Shown here in pieces: positions 23,527 to 31,688 of a stretch of DNA of 34,686 bases. The stretch is from UBA1227 sp963629305. Lineage in GTDB: Bacteria > Bacillota > Clostridia > Oscillospirales > Acutalibacteraceae. Each line of letters opens with the position of its first letter. The first letter of the stretch is position 1. The position numbers and the translations under genes were made by a program. The notes under the pieces were generated by a model. The model had not been told where the DNA came from. It saw nothing but the letters and a program-made list of their open reading frames with translations, and did not search any database. The DNA lies in assembly GCA_963629305.1 (NCBI GenBank), contig CAVGIJ010000015.1, positions 1-34,686 on the forward strand, written 5' to 3'.

Positions 23527-25403
23527 GTCTCATACCCTCCGAGTTTTTCAAGTCTTGCCTTTAGTTCATCACTGTGAAGCGCATTTATAAATCTCTGAAC
23601 TTTTTCGCTATCGTACGCCTTTTCGTCAATCAAAAAATCATATTCCTCATTGCAGACCGGAATGAAATCAAGTCCGTATGTCTTTGCGGCAGAGTAAATA
23701 CCGAGTCCTGCATCGGCCGTACCGGATGCAATCTGAGCGGCAACCGAGGTATGTGTAAATTCCTCGCGGTCATAACCGTAGATATCCTTCGCATCCATAC
23801 CGTTTTTCTTTATGAGGAAGTCGCAAAGTATTCGTGTTCCCGACCCTTTTTGCCTGTTGACATAGGATATATCGTCACGCGACATATCACTGAAGGATTT
23901 TATGTTTTTCGGATTTCCGGCAGCGACCATAATTCCCTGGATTCGTTTCACACCCTTTTGCAGTTTCACCCCGCCGTTTTTAAAGTGCGTGGCGATATAT
24001 GAGTCGTTATAATGTCCTGTCTCTTCATCAAGCAGGTGAATAGCTCCCATCTGTGCCTCACCGCGTTTTATCGCCATTATTGCGCCCATTGAGCCGACAT
24101 GTGACGACGAGACAACAGTATCCGGATATGTCCTTTTGAGGATATCGGTTATTTCATCAATTATGGGGTCGTGACTTCCTATAATTGTGAGTGTATTTTT
24201 AAGATCGCTTTCCGGACGAAGAAGAAATACCGACACAGTGTCTCCGACCTCGTATCCCTCACAGTCCTGTGGGATATCAATAATTCCGTCGGCTTTTACA
24301 AATGATGTTACAACACCGGCACCCCTGTTTAGCGGAACCGCTGTATACTCTCCGTTTTCATCCACACCGAGTCTTACACGTACAAATTCTCTGTATTTGA
24401 GCGGCGATGTAAGAATTCTTGAAATTTTTGCTTTGACAACTTCACCGTCGTGAAGATTACGTCCGGTCATTATTTCTACAACCGGTCTCATTATTTCATT
24501 TAAAACAATTATGCCGGACACCGGATAGCCCGGTACACCGAGTATCGGCTTATTCTTTGCAAAACCTAAAATTGCGGGCTTTCCGGGTTTGATTGCTATG
24601 CCGTGGTAAAGCACTTCTCCGACGGTCTTTACGGCAAGGCATGAATAGTCATCTCTGCCGGCTGAGGATCCCGCATTTATTATAACGGCATCACACTCTG
24701 AAACCGCCTGTTTCATAGTGTTTATGATATCTTCTTTTATATCTTTAACTATCGGATACGTTTTCGGTATTGCACCCCAACTTTCAAATATTCCGCTGAA
24801 AATAGTTGAGTTGAATTCAATTATGTCTCCCGGTTTCGGATCCGTGCACGGTGAAACAATCTCATCACCTGTAGGTATTATACCTATAACGGGTGGTTTC
24901 ACAACATTTACCGAGAGTACACCCCCGGCAAGCATTGCACCGAGCGCGGCAGGTGTTATTTCCGTATATGACGGGAGAATCATGTCTCCGGCACATACAT
25001 CTTCACCTATCTGTCTTACGTGCTGCCACGGAACCGCCGCGCCGTAAAGGAGGACATCCTCCCCGTCACGTACAACATCCTCTATCATTACAACTGCGTC
25101 TGTATTTTCCGGCATCGGGTCACCGGTATCAACCTGTACAAAGTCCTTTTCCGTAAGGCGCACGGGAGTTGTTTCGGTTGCTCCGAAGGTAACCGACGCC
25201 ATAAGAGCGATTCCGTCCATGGCGGATGCATTGTAGTGGGGCGCACAGATATGTGCATAAACTGCCTCTGAAGTTATGCGTCCGCTTGCCTTAAAAACAG
25301 GGATGGTCTCTGACTTCGGAGCAAGCCCCTGTTCCCTGAGTACATGGATATATGTTTCAACCGCCTCATCAAGAGGCGTGTTGGTAAGATATTCGTATTT
25401 CAT
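23517..25403 (-). CDS. MoeA molybdenumtransferase fused to a periplasmic-binding-protein-like domain
   Basis: Residues 1 to about 405 are MoeA, which inserts Mo or W into adenylated molybdopterin. Visible there are SAMDGIAL, VDTGDPMPENTDAVVM, GIIPTGDEI and GVPGYPVSG. Residues about 410-628 are a PBP-like (LysR-substrate/ModA-like) domain: LTIIGSHDPIIDEI, SSSHVGSMGAIMAI, NRQKGSGTRILCDFLI and SVAAQIASGTADAGLGIYSAA. Such fusions occur in molybdenum and tungsten loci of Clostridia and archaea. The appended domain probably senses or delivers an oxyanion or cofactor ligand (inference). In MoeA the metal-insertion loop usually reads GGxSxG; here the matching stretch is NAGSSAGRDD. ATG start with GGGAGG upstream. 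Confidence 0.93.
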   Translation of the reverse strand: MKYEYLTNTPLDEAVETYIHVLREQGLAPKSETIPVFKASGRITSEAVYAHICAPHYNASAMDGIALMASVTFGATETTPVRLTEKDFVQVDTGDPMPENTDAVVMIEDVVRDGEDVLLYGAAVPWQHVRQIGEDVCAGDMILPSYTEITPAALGAMLAGGVLSVNVVKPPVIGIIPTGDEIVSPCTDPKPGDIIEFNSTIFSGIFESWGAIPKTYPIVKDIKEDIINTMKQAVSECDAVIINAGSSAGRDDYSCLAVKTVGEVLYHGIAIKPGKPAILGFAKNKPILGVPGYPVSGIIVLNEIMRPVVEIMTGRNLHDGEVVKAKISRILTSPLKYREFVRVRLGVDENGEYTAVPLNRGAGVVTSFVKADGIIDIPQDCEGYEVGDTVSVFLLRPESDLKNTLTIIGSHDPIIDEITDILKRTYPDTVVSSSHVGSMGAIMAIKRGEAQMGAIHLLDEETGHYNDSYIATHFKNGGVKLQKGVKRIQGIMVAAGNPKNIKSFSDMSRDDISYVNRQKGSGTRILCDFLIKKNGMDAKDIYGYDREEFTHTSVAAQIASGTADAGLGIYSAAKTYGLDFIPVCNEEYDFLIDEKAYDSEKVQRFINALHSDELKARLEKLGGYETWD

Positions 25404-25430
25404 ATGTTAAACCTCCCTCGGTTCGTTTTA

Positions 25431-26684
25431 TCAGAAAAGATTTACATCAATTTCCTCTCCGCCGGACAGGCCCTCACAGTCACGGGCAATACGGATAAAT
25501 CCGTCGCTCTCCGAAAGAACACTTATAAGTCCGGATTTTGCGTACACAGGTTCGGCACAAAACTGTCCGTCCTTTTCCGCAAATTTAATTCCCATACACT
25601 CCTCCCGTCCGTGGTTGCAGGGAATACTGAGCGAGAGCGGAGCACGCTGTACTTTACCGAGAGTTTTCTCTGAAGCGGTAGCGGCAGTCTCTCCGCTCAT
25701 TGACATTATCAACGGTCGGACAAATAAATTAAAAATATAGTATGCGGCGAGCGGATGACCGGGAAGCCCCACAGCGGGCTTTTCGGAAATGTCCGCGAAA
25801 ATTGTCGGCTTTCCGGGCTTTATTGCGATGCCGTGAAAAAGCACTTCGCCGAGCTTGTCATATACCTTAAATGTGGCGTCCTTGACGCCTACGGAGCTTC
25901 CGCCCGAAACGATGACCATATCGCACGGCTGTGAATTTTCATCACCGTAAACGGCGGCTTTTATCTTGCTCTCAAGAAGCGGGAGCTCATCGACAACTAT
26001 TCCGACTTTAACATATTCACAGCCTGCCTCGGCAAGTGCTGCGCATATGGTAAATGAATTTATGTCACGTACCTGCGCGCCCGTCGGGGTGTCGGTTACG
26101 TCAACAAGCTCGTCTCCGGTTGAGATAACCGCGACACGCGGTTTTCTGAAAACGGAGACGGTGTCGTAACCGAGTGACGAAAGGGCGCCTATATGGCGAG
26201 CTGCAAGGCGGGTTCCCGCCTTTAAAACCGTCTGGCCGAGCTTTACATCGTCACCGCGGTAGGTTACATATTGTCCCGGAGCTGATGGTTTCAGCATGGC
26301 GCGTGTCCCGTCACCGTAGTCCTCGGAAAATTCTATCATCACCATCGCATCTGCGCCATGCGGCAGCTCGCCGCCGGTCGGCACATACGCACATTCATTT
26401 CCCGTTATTTCAAACCGGGGCGCCCGCCCCATCAGAACTTCACCTTTATAGTCAAGTATGGCAGGTATTGAATCAGAACAGCCGAATGTTGCGGACGCTT
26501 TTACGGCATATCCGTCAACCGTCGAGCGGTTAAAATCCGGAACATTTTCCTTTGAAATGATATCCGTTGCCAGAACACGTCCGACAGCCGAGAGAAGCTC
26601 AACCTCCTCCGTGCCCGTTCTGATTTTACCGAATCTGTCAGCTATTATTTTTTCTGCTTCATCTGAGGTTTTTACCGTAAGCAT
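25431..26684 (-). CDS. moeA: molybdopterin molybdenumtransferase (second MoeA)
   Basis: 417 residues, standard MoeA without an extra domain. Motifs: NRSTVDGYAV, YVPTGGELPHGADAMVMIE, AVISTGDELV, the loop SGGSSVGVKD and GLPGHPLAAYY. It lies 27 bases upstream of the MoeA-PBP gene. The two are diverged paralogues, not a recent duplication. The classic GGxSxG loop is intact here, whereas the fused copy has NAGSSAG. Two MoeA copies are a recurring feature of tungsten-using prokaryotes and are often explained as one for Mo and one for W; which is which cannot be read here. ATG start with AAGGAG upstream. Confidence 0.96.
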   Translation of the reverse strand: MLTVKTSDEAEKIIADRFGKIRTGTEEVELLSAVGRVLATDIISKENVPDFNRSTVDGYAVKASATFGCSDSIPAILDYKGEVLMGRAPRFEITGNECAYVPTGGELPHGADAMVMIEFSEDYGDGTRAMLKPSAPGQYVTYRGDDVKLGQTVLKAGTRLAARHIGALSSLGYDTVSVFRKPRVAVISTGDELVDVTDTPTGAQVRDINSFTICAALAEAGCEYVKVGIVVDELPLLESKIKAAVYGDENSQPCDMVIVSGGSSVGVKDATFKVYDKLGEVLFHGIAIKPGKPTIFADISEKPAVGLPGHPLAAYYIFNLFVRPLIMSMSGETAATASEKTLGKVQRAPLSLSIPCNHGREECMGIKFAEKDGQFCAEPVYAKSGLISVLSESDGFIRIARDCEGLSGGEEIDVNLF

Positions 26685-26742
26685 TAAAATAAAACTCCTT
26701 CTACCCTATGAAATCAATACGTTTTTGCGTGTTATGCTGTTT

Positions 26743-27279
26743 TCAATCAGTCCTTGCACACTCGGATGCATCGCCAACTAAAATTTCCACACCGTGACGA
26801 AGCTCTCCTATTACGTACTCAAGGCTTTCACGGACCGCTTTCGGACTTCCGGGCATATTTATAACGAGCGTGTGCTTGCGAATTCCGGCAGTTGCCCTTG
26901 AGAGCATCGCACGTTTTGTAACCGTCATGGAATATGCACGTATGGCCTCCGGTATACCGGGAACTGCCCTGTAACACACTGCCTTCGTCGCTTCAGGAGT
27001 TACATCGCGCTCCGAGAAGCCTGTCCCGCCTGTCGTAAATACGATGTTGGCAACTTCACCATCCGCAATTCTTTTGAGTTCTCTGCAAATAACGTCAAAA
27101 TCGTCCGGTATTATTTTATACTCGACAACCTCATAGCCGAAGGGCTCGATTATTTCTCGGATTGCAGGCCCGCTCAAATCTTCGCGCTCACCTTTTGAGC
27201 CTTTGTCGGACATCGTAAGGATCGCTGCCTTTATTGTTTTCTGTTTGCATTTATCATGATCGTGATGTTCATGTCCCAT
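26743..27279 (-). CDS. mogA: MogA/MoaB-family molybdopterin adenylyltransferase with His-rich N-terminus
   Basis: Adenylates molybdopterin before metal insertion by MoeA. 178 residues. Core motifs: AAILTMSDKGSKGEREDLSG, the TTGGTGFSERDVTPEA active-site loop and NMPGSPKAVRESLEYV. The first 13 residues (MGHEHHDHDKCKQ) are His/Asp/Cys-rich and precede the usual family start, so they form an added potential metal-binding tail. Its ATG lies 4 bases after the moaA stop and its ribosome binding site is inside moaA, so the two are coupled. Confidence 0.93.
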   Translation of the reverse strand: MGHEHHDHDKCKQKTIKAAILTMSDKGSKGEREDLSGPAIREIIEPFGYEVVEYKIIPDDFDVICRELKRIADGEVANIVFTTGGTGFSERDVTPEATKAVCYRAVPGIPEAIRAYSMTVTKRAMLSRATAGIRKHTLVINMPGSPKAVRESLEYVIGELRHGVEILVGDASECARTD

Positions 27280-27285
27280 CTTATT

Positions 27286-28263
27286 TCAGCCTCCGATTCC
27301 GGACATTCCCCTGTCCTCAATATTTTCCTTACCAAGGTAATCGTTAAATGTATGTTTTCTCGGTTTATTCCCGAGTGCTGTTTTAAAAGCTTTAAGAAGC
27401 TCCTCATCGTCCGCACCGTTTCTCATTATGTCTCGAAGTGATACGCCGGTGGAAAATTGCAGACACAGCTTAAGATAGCCCTCAGCCGTAAGTCTTACAC
27501 GGTTGCACTCATCGCAAAAACAGTTTGTCATTGCGGTTATAAAACCTATCGAACCCGCAAATCCGTCAGGCTTCATATACTTTGCGGGACCGTTTCCGTG
27601 CAGCTGTGTATCGAATTTAAGTTTTCCGTAAGCCTGTTCAATCTGTTCTTTTATTTCATCTGCCGGAACATATTTTTCAAAATTGTTTTTTCCGACAGGC
27701 ATATACTCGATAAACCGTACGCATATATTCCTGTCTTTTGAAAGTTCTGCAATTGCCGCAAATTCATCGTCATTGACACCTTTCATTGCTACGCAGTTTA
27801 TTTTCGTATTGAGCCCTTTGTCGCAGCAAAGATCAATTGCATCAAGAATTTTTTCAAGACCCTGTCGCCTTGTTATCTCTTCAAATCTGTCAGAGCGCAA
27901 TGTATCCAGACTGATATTTACACGGTCAAGGCCTGCTTCTGTCAAAGAATCAATCATCATCGGAATAAGGATACCGTTCGTTGTTATCCCGACCGTTTCT
28001 ATTCCCGAAACCTCTTTGATATCTTTTATAAGATCTTCTATGCCTCGCCTTACCAATGGCTCACCGCCGGTAAGCCGTATTTTTGTAACGCCTGTCTTTG
28101 CCGCTATTTTTACAATTCTCAATATCTCCTCATACGAGAGGATATCCTCGTGTGAGAGTGACGGCACACCCTCTTCGGGCATACAGTAGACACATCTTAA
28201 ATTGCATCTGTCCGTGACAGATATCCGCATATAATTAATTTCACGCCCGAATCCGTCTTTCAA
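27286..28263 (-). CDS. moaA: GTP 3',8-cyclase (radical SAM), first step of molybdopterin synthesis
   Basis: Radical-SAM enzyme forming 3',8-cyclo-GTP from GTP. 325 residues. The N-terminal cluster uses Cys20, Cys24, Cys27 (CNLRCVYC) and the C-terminal substrate-side cluster uses Cys250, Cys253, Cys267 (CxxCx13C). RLTGGEPLVRRG and the C-terminal Gly-Gly, important in MoaA, are present. Start codon is TTG at 28263: GAGGAGAG lies about 11 bases upstream and this start gives the family N-terminus (KDGFGREINYMRISVTDRCN). It follows methyltransferase 1 by 34 bases in the same direction. Confidence 0.97.
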   Translation of the reverse strand: MKDGFGREINYMRISVTDRCNLRCVYCMPEEGVPSLSHEDILSYEEILRIVKIAAKTGVTKIRLTGGEPLVRRGIEDLIKDIKEVSGIETVGITTNGILIPMMIDSLTEAGLDRVNISLDTLRSDRFEEITRRQGLEKILDAIDLCCDKGLNTKINCVAMKGVNDDEFAAIAELSKDRNICVRFIEYMPVGKNNFEKYVPADEIKEQIEQAYGKLKFDTQLHGNGPAKYMKPDGFAGSIGFITAMTNCFCDECNRVRLTAEGYLKLCLQFSTGVSLRDIMRNGADDEELLKAFKTALGNKPRKHTFNDYLGKENIEDRGMSGIGG

Positions 28264-28297
28264 ATTCTTTTTCTCTCCTCAACACACCGTAAAGTAT

Positions 28298-29158
28298 TTA
28301 TTCACCGTCAGTTTTCCACAGAATCCATGAATAAAGTGACTGTGTTTTTCTTATAACCTTTCCGTCCGGATAGGCTTTTTCAAGGTATCTGTAAACCATA
28401 TCAATTTCTTTTTCGGACGGAGCCCTGTCACGTATAATATTCACAGCTGAATCCTGCGCGACAGTCCTGCTTAGTTCGTATTCGTAGTCTATTTTCTCAC
28501 CCGTATATTCCATTCGTGGGTGAAGTCCCATAAGCCAGAGTATATTCCATATACAGTATGGCGAGCTGTTTCCCCAATTTGTGTTTGCCGGTCTTTTGAA
28601 AACATTCTGCCCGACCTCATCCTTAAGGCTGTCCTTGAAATAGACAAAGCTGTTGTTAAACGCCCATTTTCTGCTACATTCATTTATTTTTCTTATACAC
28701 TCCGCATTGTCCATTGCCGGTGTAAGCGACGTGAATACAAGGTCAAAATTCTTCTTCCAGCCGAGCTTTTCCACCGATTCCGTAAGGAAATCCGCTTCGG
28801 AAAAAATAACATTTTCAGCACGGACGGATAATGCATTTTCACGTGCATAGTCAAGCATAACAGAGGATACATCGGACAGTGTTACGGAGTTTACATATTT
28901 TGCAAACTCAAGACCGTACTTCCCCGGCCCGCACCCGAGGTCGAGAACGTCATACCCGCTCATAAGAGCACCTGCATTTTGAAGATACTCTCTCATTTGC
29001 GTTATTTTTTTGTCCTTTTCAATTTCTGCCTTTGGGCTGTCGTGATTCCACCCACGTGCCAATCTGTCCCATGTCTCTTTTGTGTGCCTCATACCGTCCC
29101 TTGGCTTTGAATCCTGCCAAAGAGCGTCAAAATATTCAATATCTATGCTGTTATTCAT
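28298..29158 (-). CDS. class I SAM-dependent methyltransferase 1 of the W/Mo locus
   Basis: Start set at ATG 29158 (286 residues): GGAGAT lies 8 bases upstream and the ATG comes directly after the tupC stop; the longer frame into tupC is not supported. SAM-binding motif I VLDLGCGPGKYG spans residues 71-82, followed by an acidic LSDVSSVMLDYA motif II region. Near the N-terminus TWDRLARGW (29-37) matches a WDxxAxG[WY] motif also found in the two methyltransferases further upstream in this locus. The C-terminus ends in an aromatic strand (SLYSWILWK). Substrate unknown. Its position between tupC and moaA ties it to tungstate uptake or pterin cofactor chemistry rather than general metabolism (inference). 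Confidence 0.85.
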   Translation of the reverse strand: MNNSIDIEYFDALWQDSKPRDGMRHTKETWDRLARGWNHDSPKAEIEKDKKITQMREYLQNAGALMSGYDVLDLGCGPGKYGLEFAKYVNSVTLSDVSSVMLDYARENALSVRAENVIFSEADFLTESVEKLGWKKNFDLVFTSLTPAMDNAECIRKINECSRKWAFNNSFVYFKDSLKDEVGQNVFKRPANTNWGNSSPYCIWNILWLMGLHPRMEYTGEKIDYEYELSRTVAQDSAVNIIRDRAPSEKEIDMVYRYLEKAYPDGKVIRKTQSLYSWILWKTDGE

Positions 29159-29159
29159 C

Positions 29160-29840
29160 TTATATCTCCGAACTGAAAAACTCGAGAAATCTTTTCGTTT
29201 CCGGGTCGTCAGGCGAAACAAGAACCTTATCCGCACTGCCGAATTCTGCAATGCGGCCATCCTTCATAAAGATAACTTCATCCGCTATCCGCCTTGCCTG
29301 TCCCACAGAATGTGTAACCATAACAATTGTTGCCTCGTGCTCTTTTTTATAATTACAAATAAGCTTTTCCGATAATATTGTGGATTCAATATCCATTGCT
29401 GCAGTCGGCTCGTCCAGTAAAACTATATCCGCACCCGTCATAAGAGTCCTGCAAAGTACCATTCTGGCAGTTTCACCGCCCGAAAGTTTTGAGGCTGATT
29501 GGTTTTTAAGATGGTCGATTTTCATAATTTCCATCAGTCTGTGCAAAAATTCAAGTTTTTCACGGTTCTTGCCGGTCGAGACCAAAATGTTTTTTTCAAC
29601 CGACATTTTAAATGCATGATTTTTCTGTGGCATAAAAACTATTTTTTTACCGCCGCAATCAACATTCGTTTTTCTTCCTGCATCTGATTTCACAATGCCG
29701 GCTATCATTTTAAGAAGCGTTGATTTTCCGCAGCCGTTAGTACCGATTATAGCATATATCTTGTTCGGAATAAAATTAAATTCATCTATTTTAAGTACGG
29801 TTTTTTCACCGTACCGCTTTTCAAAATTACTGATTTTCAT
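29160..29840 (-). CDS. tupC: tungstate ABC transporter ATP-binding protein
   Basis: ATPase subunit of the TupABC-type tungstate importer, cytoplasmic face of the membrane. 226 residues, short like other TupC and lacking the C-terminal MOP domain of ModC. Walker A GTNGCGKST (33-41), signature LSGGE, Walker B DIVLLDEPTAAMD and the switch His in VMVTHSVGQ are all present. Its start overlaps the tupB stop as ATGA. Tungstate over molybdate is inferred from the Tup-type partners. Confidence 0.92.
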   Translation of the reverse strand: MKISNFEKRYGEKTVLKIDEFNFIPNKIYAIIGTNGCGKSTLLKMIAGIVKSDAGRKTNVDCGGKKIVFMPQKNHAFKMSVEKNILVSTGKNREKLEFLHRLMEIMKIDHLKNQSASKLSGGETARMVLCRTLMTGADIVLLDEPTAAMDIESTILSEKLICNYKKEHEATIVMVTHSVGQARRIADEVIFMKDGRIAEFGSADKVLVSPDDPETKRFLEFFSSEI

Positions 29841-30526
29841 TTTTTAACCACCCTTTCTGAAATAAGGTGGACAATCACATTTACAAAAAGCGAAATAATC
29901 ATAAGAATTATCCCTATGGCCATAGCCCGTGTAAAGTCTCCGCGACTTGTATAATTCATTATGGCCGTGGTCATAACATTTGTCTTGTAAACAATTCCGC
30001 CTCCGACCATAGAGACAGCACCGACCTCCGCAATGGATCTTGCAAAACCGGCAAGGTAAGTAGATACTATCTGGTACTTACTCTCGAGTACGGTGAGATA
30101 AAAAATTTTAAACGGACTTAGTCCCAGCCCTTTTGATGTTTCCAAAATATCGGGAACCAAAGACGACAAGAAAGTTTCGGTATTTCCCGCAACAATCGGA
30201 GTTATGAGCATGACCTGCGCCACAACCATACCCGGAATTGTATAAAGGAGTTGAAGATGTCTGAGCGGACCGACACCTGAAAAGGCGATGTAACATATAA
30301 GTCCGCAAACAACAGGCGGCATACTCATAAGAGTTCTGTTTAGAACGACAAGTGCTTTTCTTCCCGGAAAACGCGATAAAGACAAAAAAGCCCCAAGTGG
30401 CACTCCGAAAAGGAGTGCCACAATGGAACTTGAAAAGCACATTTTAAGTGTAACACTTATTATATTGAGCAATGCGTCATCATGTGACAGCATAAGCTCA
30501 ATAGCTTTTTCAAAAATACTTTGCAT
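29837..30526 (-). CDS. tupB: tungstate ABC transporter permease
   Basis: Integral membrane subunit, 229 residues, about five to six hydrophobic segments. The cytoplasmic coupling helix is in ETSKGLGLSPFKIFYLTVLE, and SIAEVGAVSMVGGGIVYKTNVMTTAI is characteristic of TupB/ModB-like permeases. ATG start with GAGG upstream, 16 bases after tupA; overlaps tupC by 4 bases. It forms the homodimeric pore for the binding protein encoded just upstream. Confidence 0.93.
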   Translation of the reverse strand: MQSIFEKAIELMLSHDDALLNIISVTLKMCFSSSIVALLFGVPLGAFLSLSRFPGRKALVVLNRTLMSMPPVVCGLICYIAFSGVGPLRHLQLLYTIPGMVVAQVMLITPIVAGNTETFLSSLVPDILETSKGLGLSPFKIFYLTVLESKYQIVSTYLAGFARSIAEVGAVSMVGGGIVYKTNVMTTAIMNYTSRGDFTRAMAIGIILMIISLFVNVIVHLISERVVKK

Positions 30527-30542
30527 TGTAAAACCTCAGTAA

Positions 30543-31565
30543 TTACTTATTAAGGTTTTCAAGGAATTCCGAATAGTTCTTTGATGCTGTAAGGAATGTA
30601 GCCTTATCTGTAAGAATATAAGCACCCTGCTCATCTGCCATCTTTATGCAAGCACCCATTCCTGCATTTGCTGAGATGTACCAATCGGTATAATTCTTGA
30701 ATGATTCAGGCTCTACCGTGATGCCGAGATCCTCAGGCCAGAGTTTGATCTCTGCCTTATGTGTTCCCGATTCATCACCACGTGAGATAAACTTTGATTT
30801 TGTGTCTGCGATTGCCTTCATAGCAGTTTTTACATCGGCAGCATCTTTAACCTTTGCAGGATCAGCCGTAGGTCCTACAAGTACAAAATAGTTGTACATA
30901 AAGGTAAGTCTTTCAGCCTTGAATCCGTCAACGATTCTTGCATATCCTTCATTTACAAACTCTTCCTCCGAAGACTTTGCATGAACAAGGATAACATCTG
31001 CGTTGCCGCTCTTTGCATTGGCAATTGCCTTACCTGTACCGGCTGAGAAAACTTCAACCTTGTAGCCGTATTTTTCCTCAAAGGTCTTAAGTATTTCACC
31101 GAGAAGGCCTGAGTCATTTACGGATGTTGTTGTTGAAAGACGAATTGTTTTTGTGTCATCTGTAGCCTTTGCTATAGTTGCGGTTGACTTCGGTGCATCA
31201 TCCTTTACCGTGAAAAGAGCCTGACCGTAAGTTTCTTTACCGTACTCAGCACAAGCTTTAAGTCCCTCATCTGAAAGAAGCCAATTGATGAATGCGTCAG
31301 CACCGGCAGTGTTTATCTTAACGTCAGATACTGCGTTGCCGTCTGCATCTTTCCAGTTTGCCTTATCGTTTACAGCTATTACAGTGTAATTGTTGATAAG
31401 ACTTTCATCCTCTTCCTTGAGTATCTCAAGTCCGAGTTTCTTGCTCTCTGTAGTTTTCGGCTCTGTTGAGTTTTCTGTGTCGGCAGGTGCCTTTGAACAT
31501 GCTGCAAGTGCAAACACCATAATGAGAGCCATTACAAGAGCAATGATTCTTTTGGTTTTTCTCAT
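30543..31565 (-). CDS. tupA: tungstate-binding lipoprotein TupA with circularly permuted domain order
   Basis: Extracytoplasmic oxyanion receptor for TupBC. Start at ATG 31565 (340 residues; AAGGAG 8 bases upstream), giving a lipoprotein signal ending LAAC with Cys23; an upstream in-frame start at 31619 has no such support. The typical TupA N-terminal oxyanion-binding segment, IRLSTTTSVNDSGLL, begins only at residue 141. ISRGDESGTHKAE (260-272) and GAYILTDKATFL (314-325) follow, and the protein stops soon after. The segment that normally comes last in TupA (an LxxLxNxYxVIxVN strand, then a GAxAFxxWLLSxEG helix) is found instead at residues 46-118, right after the signal peptide. The order is therefore C-terminal part, linker (119-139), N-terminal and middle part. 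All pieces seem present, so it is probably functional. Confidence 0.88.
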   Translation of the reverse strand: MRKTKRIIALVMALIMVFALAACSKAPADTENSTEPKTTESKKLGLEILKEEDESLINNYTVIAVNDKANWKDADGNAVSDVKINTAGADAFINWLLSDEGLKACAEYGKETYGQALFTVKDDAPKSTATIAKATDDTKTIRLSTTTSVNDSGLLGEILKTFEEKYGYKVEVFSAGTGKAIANAKSGNADVILVHAKSSEEEFVNEGYARIVDGFKAERLTFMYNYFVLVGPTADPAKVKDAADVKTAMKAIADTKSKFISRGDESGTHKAEIKLWPEDLGITVEPESFKNYTDWYISANAGMGACIKMADEQGAYILTDKATFLTASKNYSEFLENLNK

Positions 31566-31602
31566 GATTACAAACTCCTTAAAAATTTTTTCTCCCGTTT
31601 TA

Positions 31603-31629
31603 TCAGACAGCCACCACACTGTCAGACAG
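31603..31629. repeat. direct repeat pair in the tupA leader
   Basis: TCAGACAGCC (31603-31612) and TCAGACAGGC (31622-31631) match at 9 of 10 bases and are spaced 19 bases apart, nearly two helical turns. They cover the predicted transcription start and early leader of tupA, a position suitable for a repressor operator. Confidence 0.5.
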
Positions 31630-31637
31630 GCAAGTAT

Positions 31638-31666
31638 ATTTTACCATTTGAGACATCTATATTCAA
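31638..31666 (-). promoter_or_regulatory. internal promoter for tupABC
   Basis: Minus strand TTGAAT (31661-31666), 17-base spacer, TAAAAT (31638-31643). It lies in the 123-base gap between methyltransferase 2 and tupA and would allow separate control of uptake and the downstream cofactor genes. Confidence 0.55.
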
Positions 31667-31688
31667 TAATTGTCAACTATTTATCATA

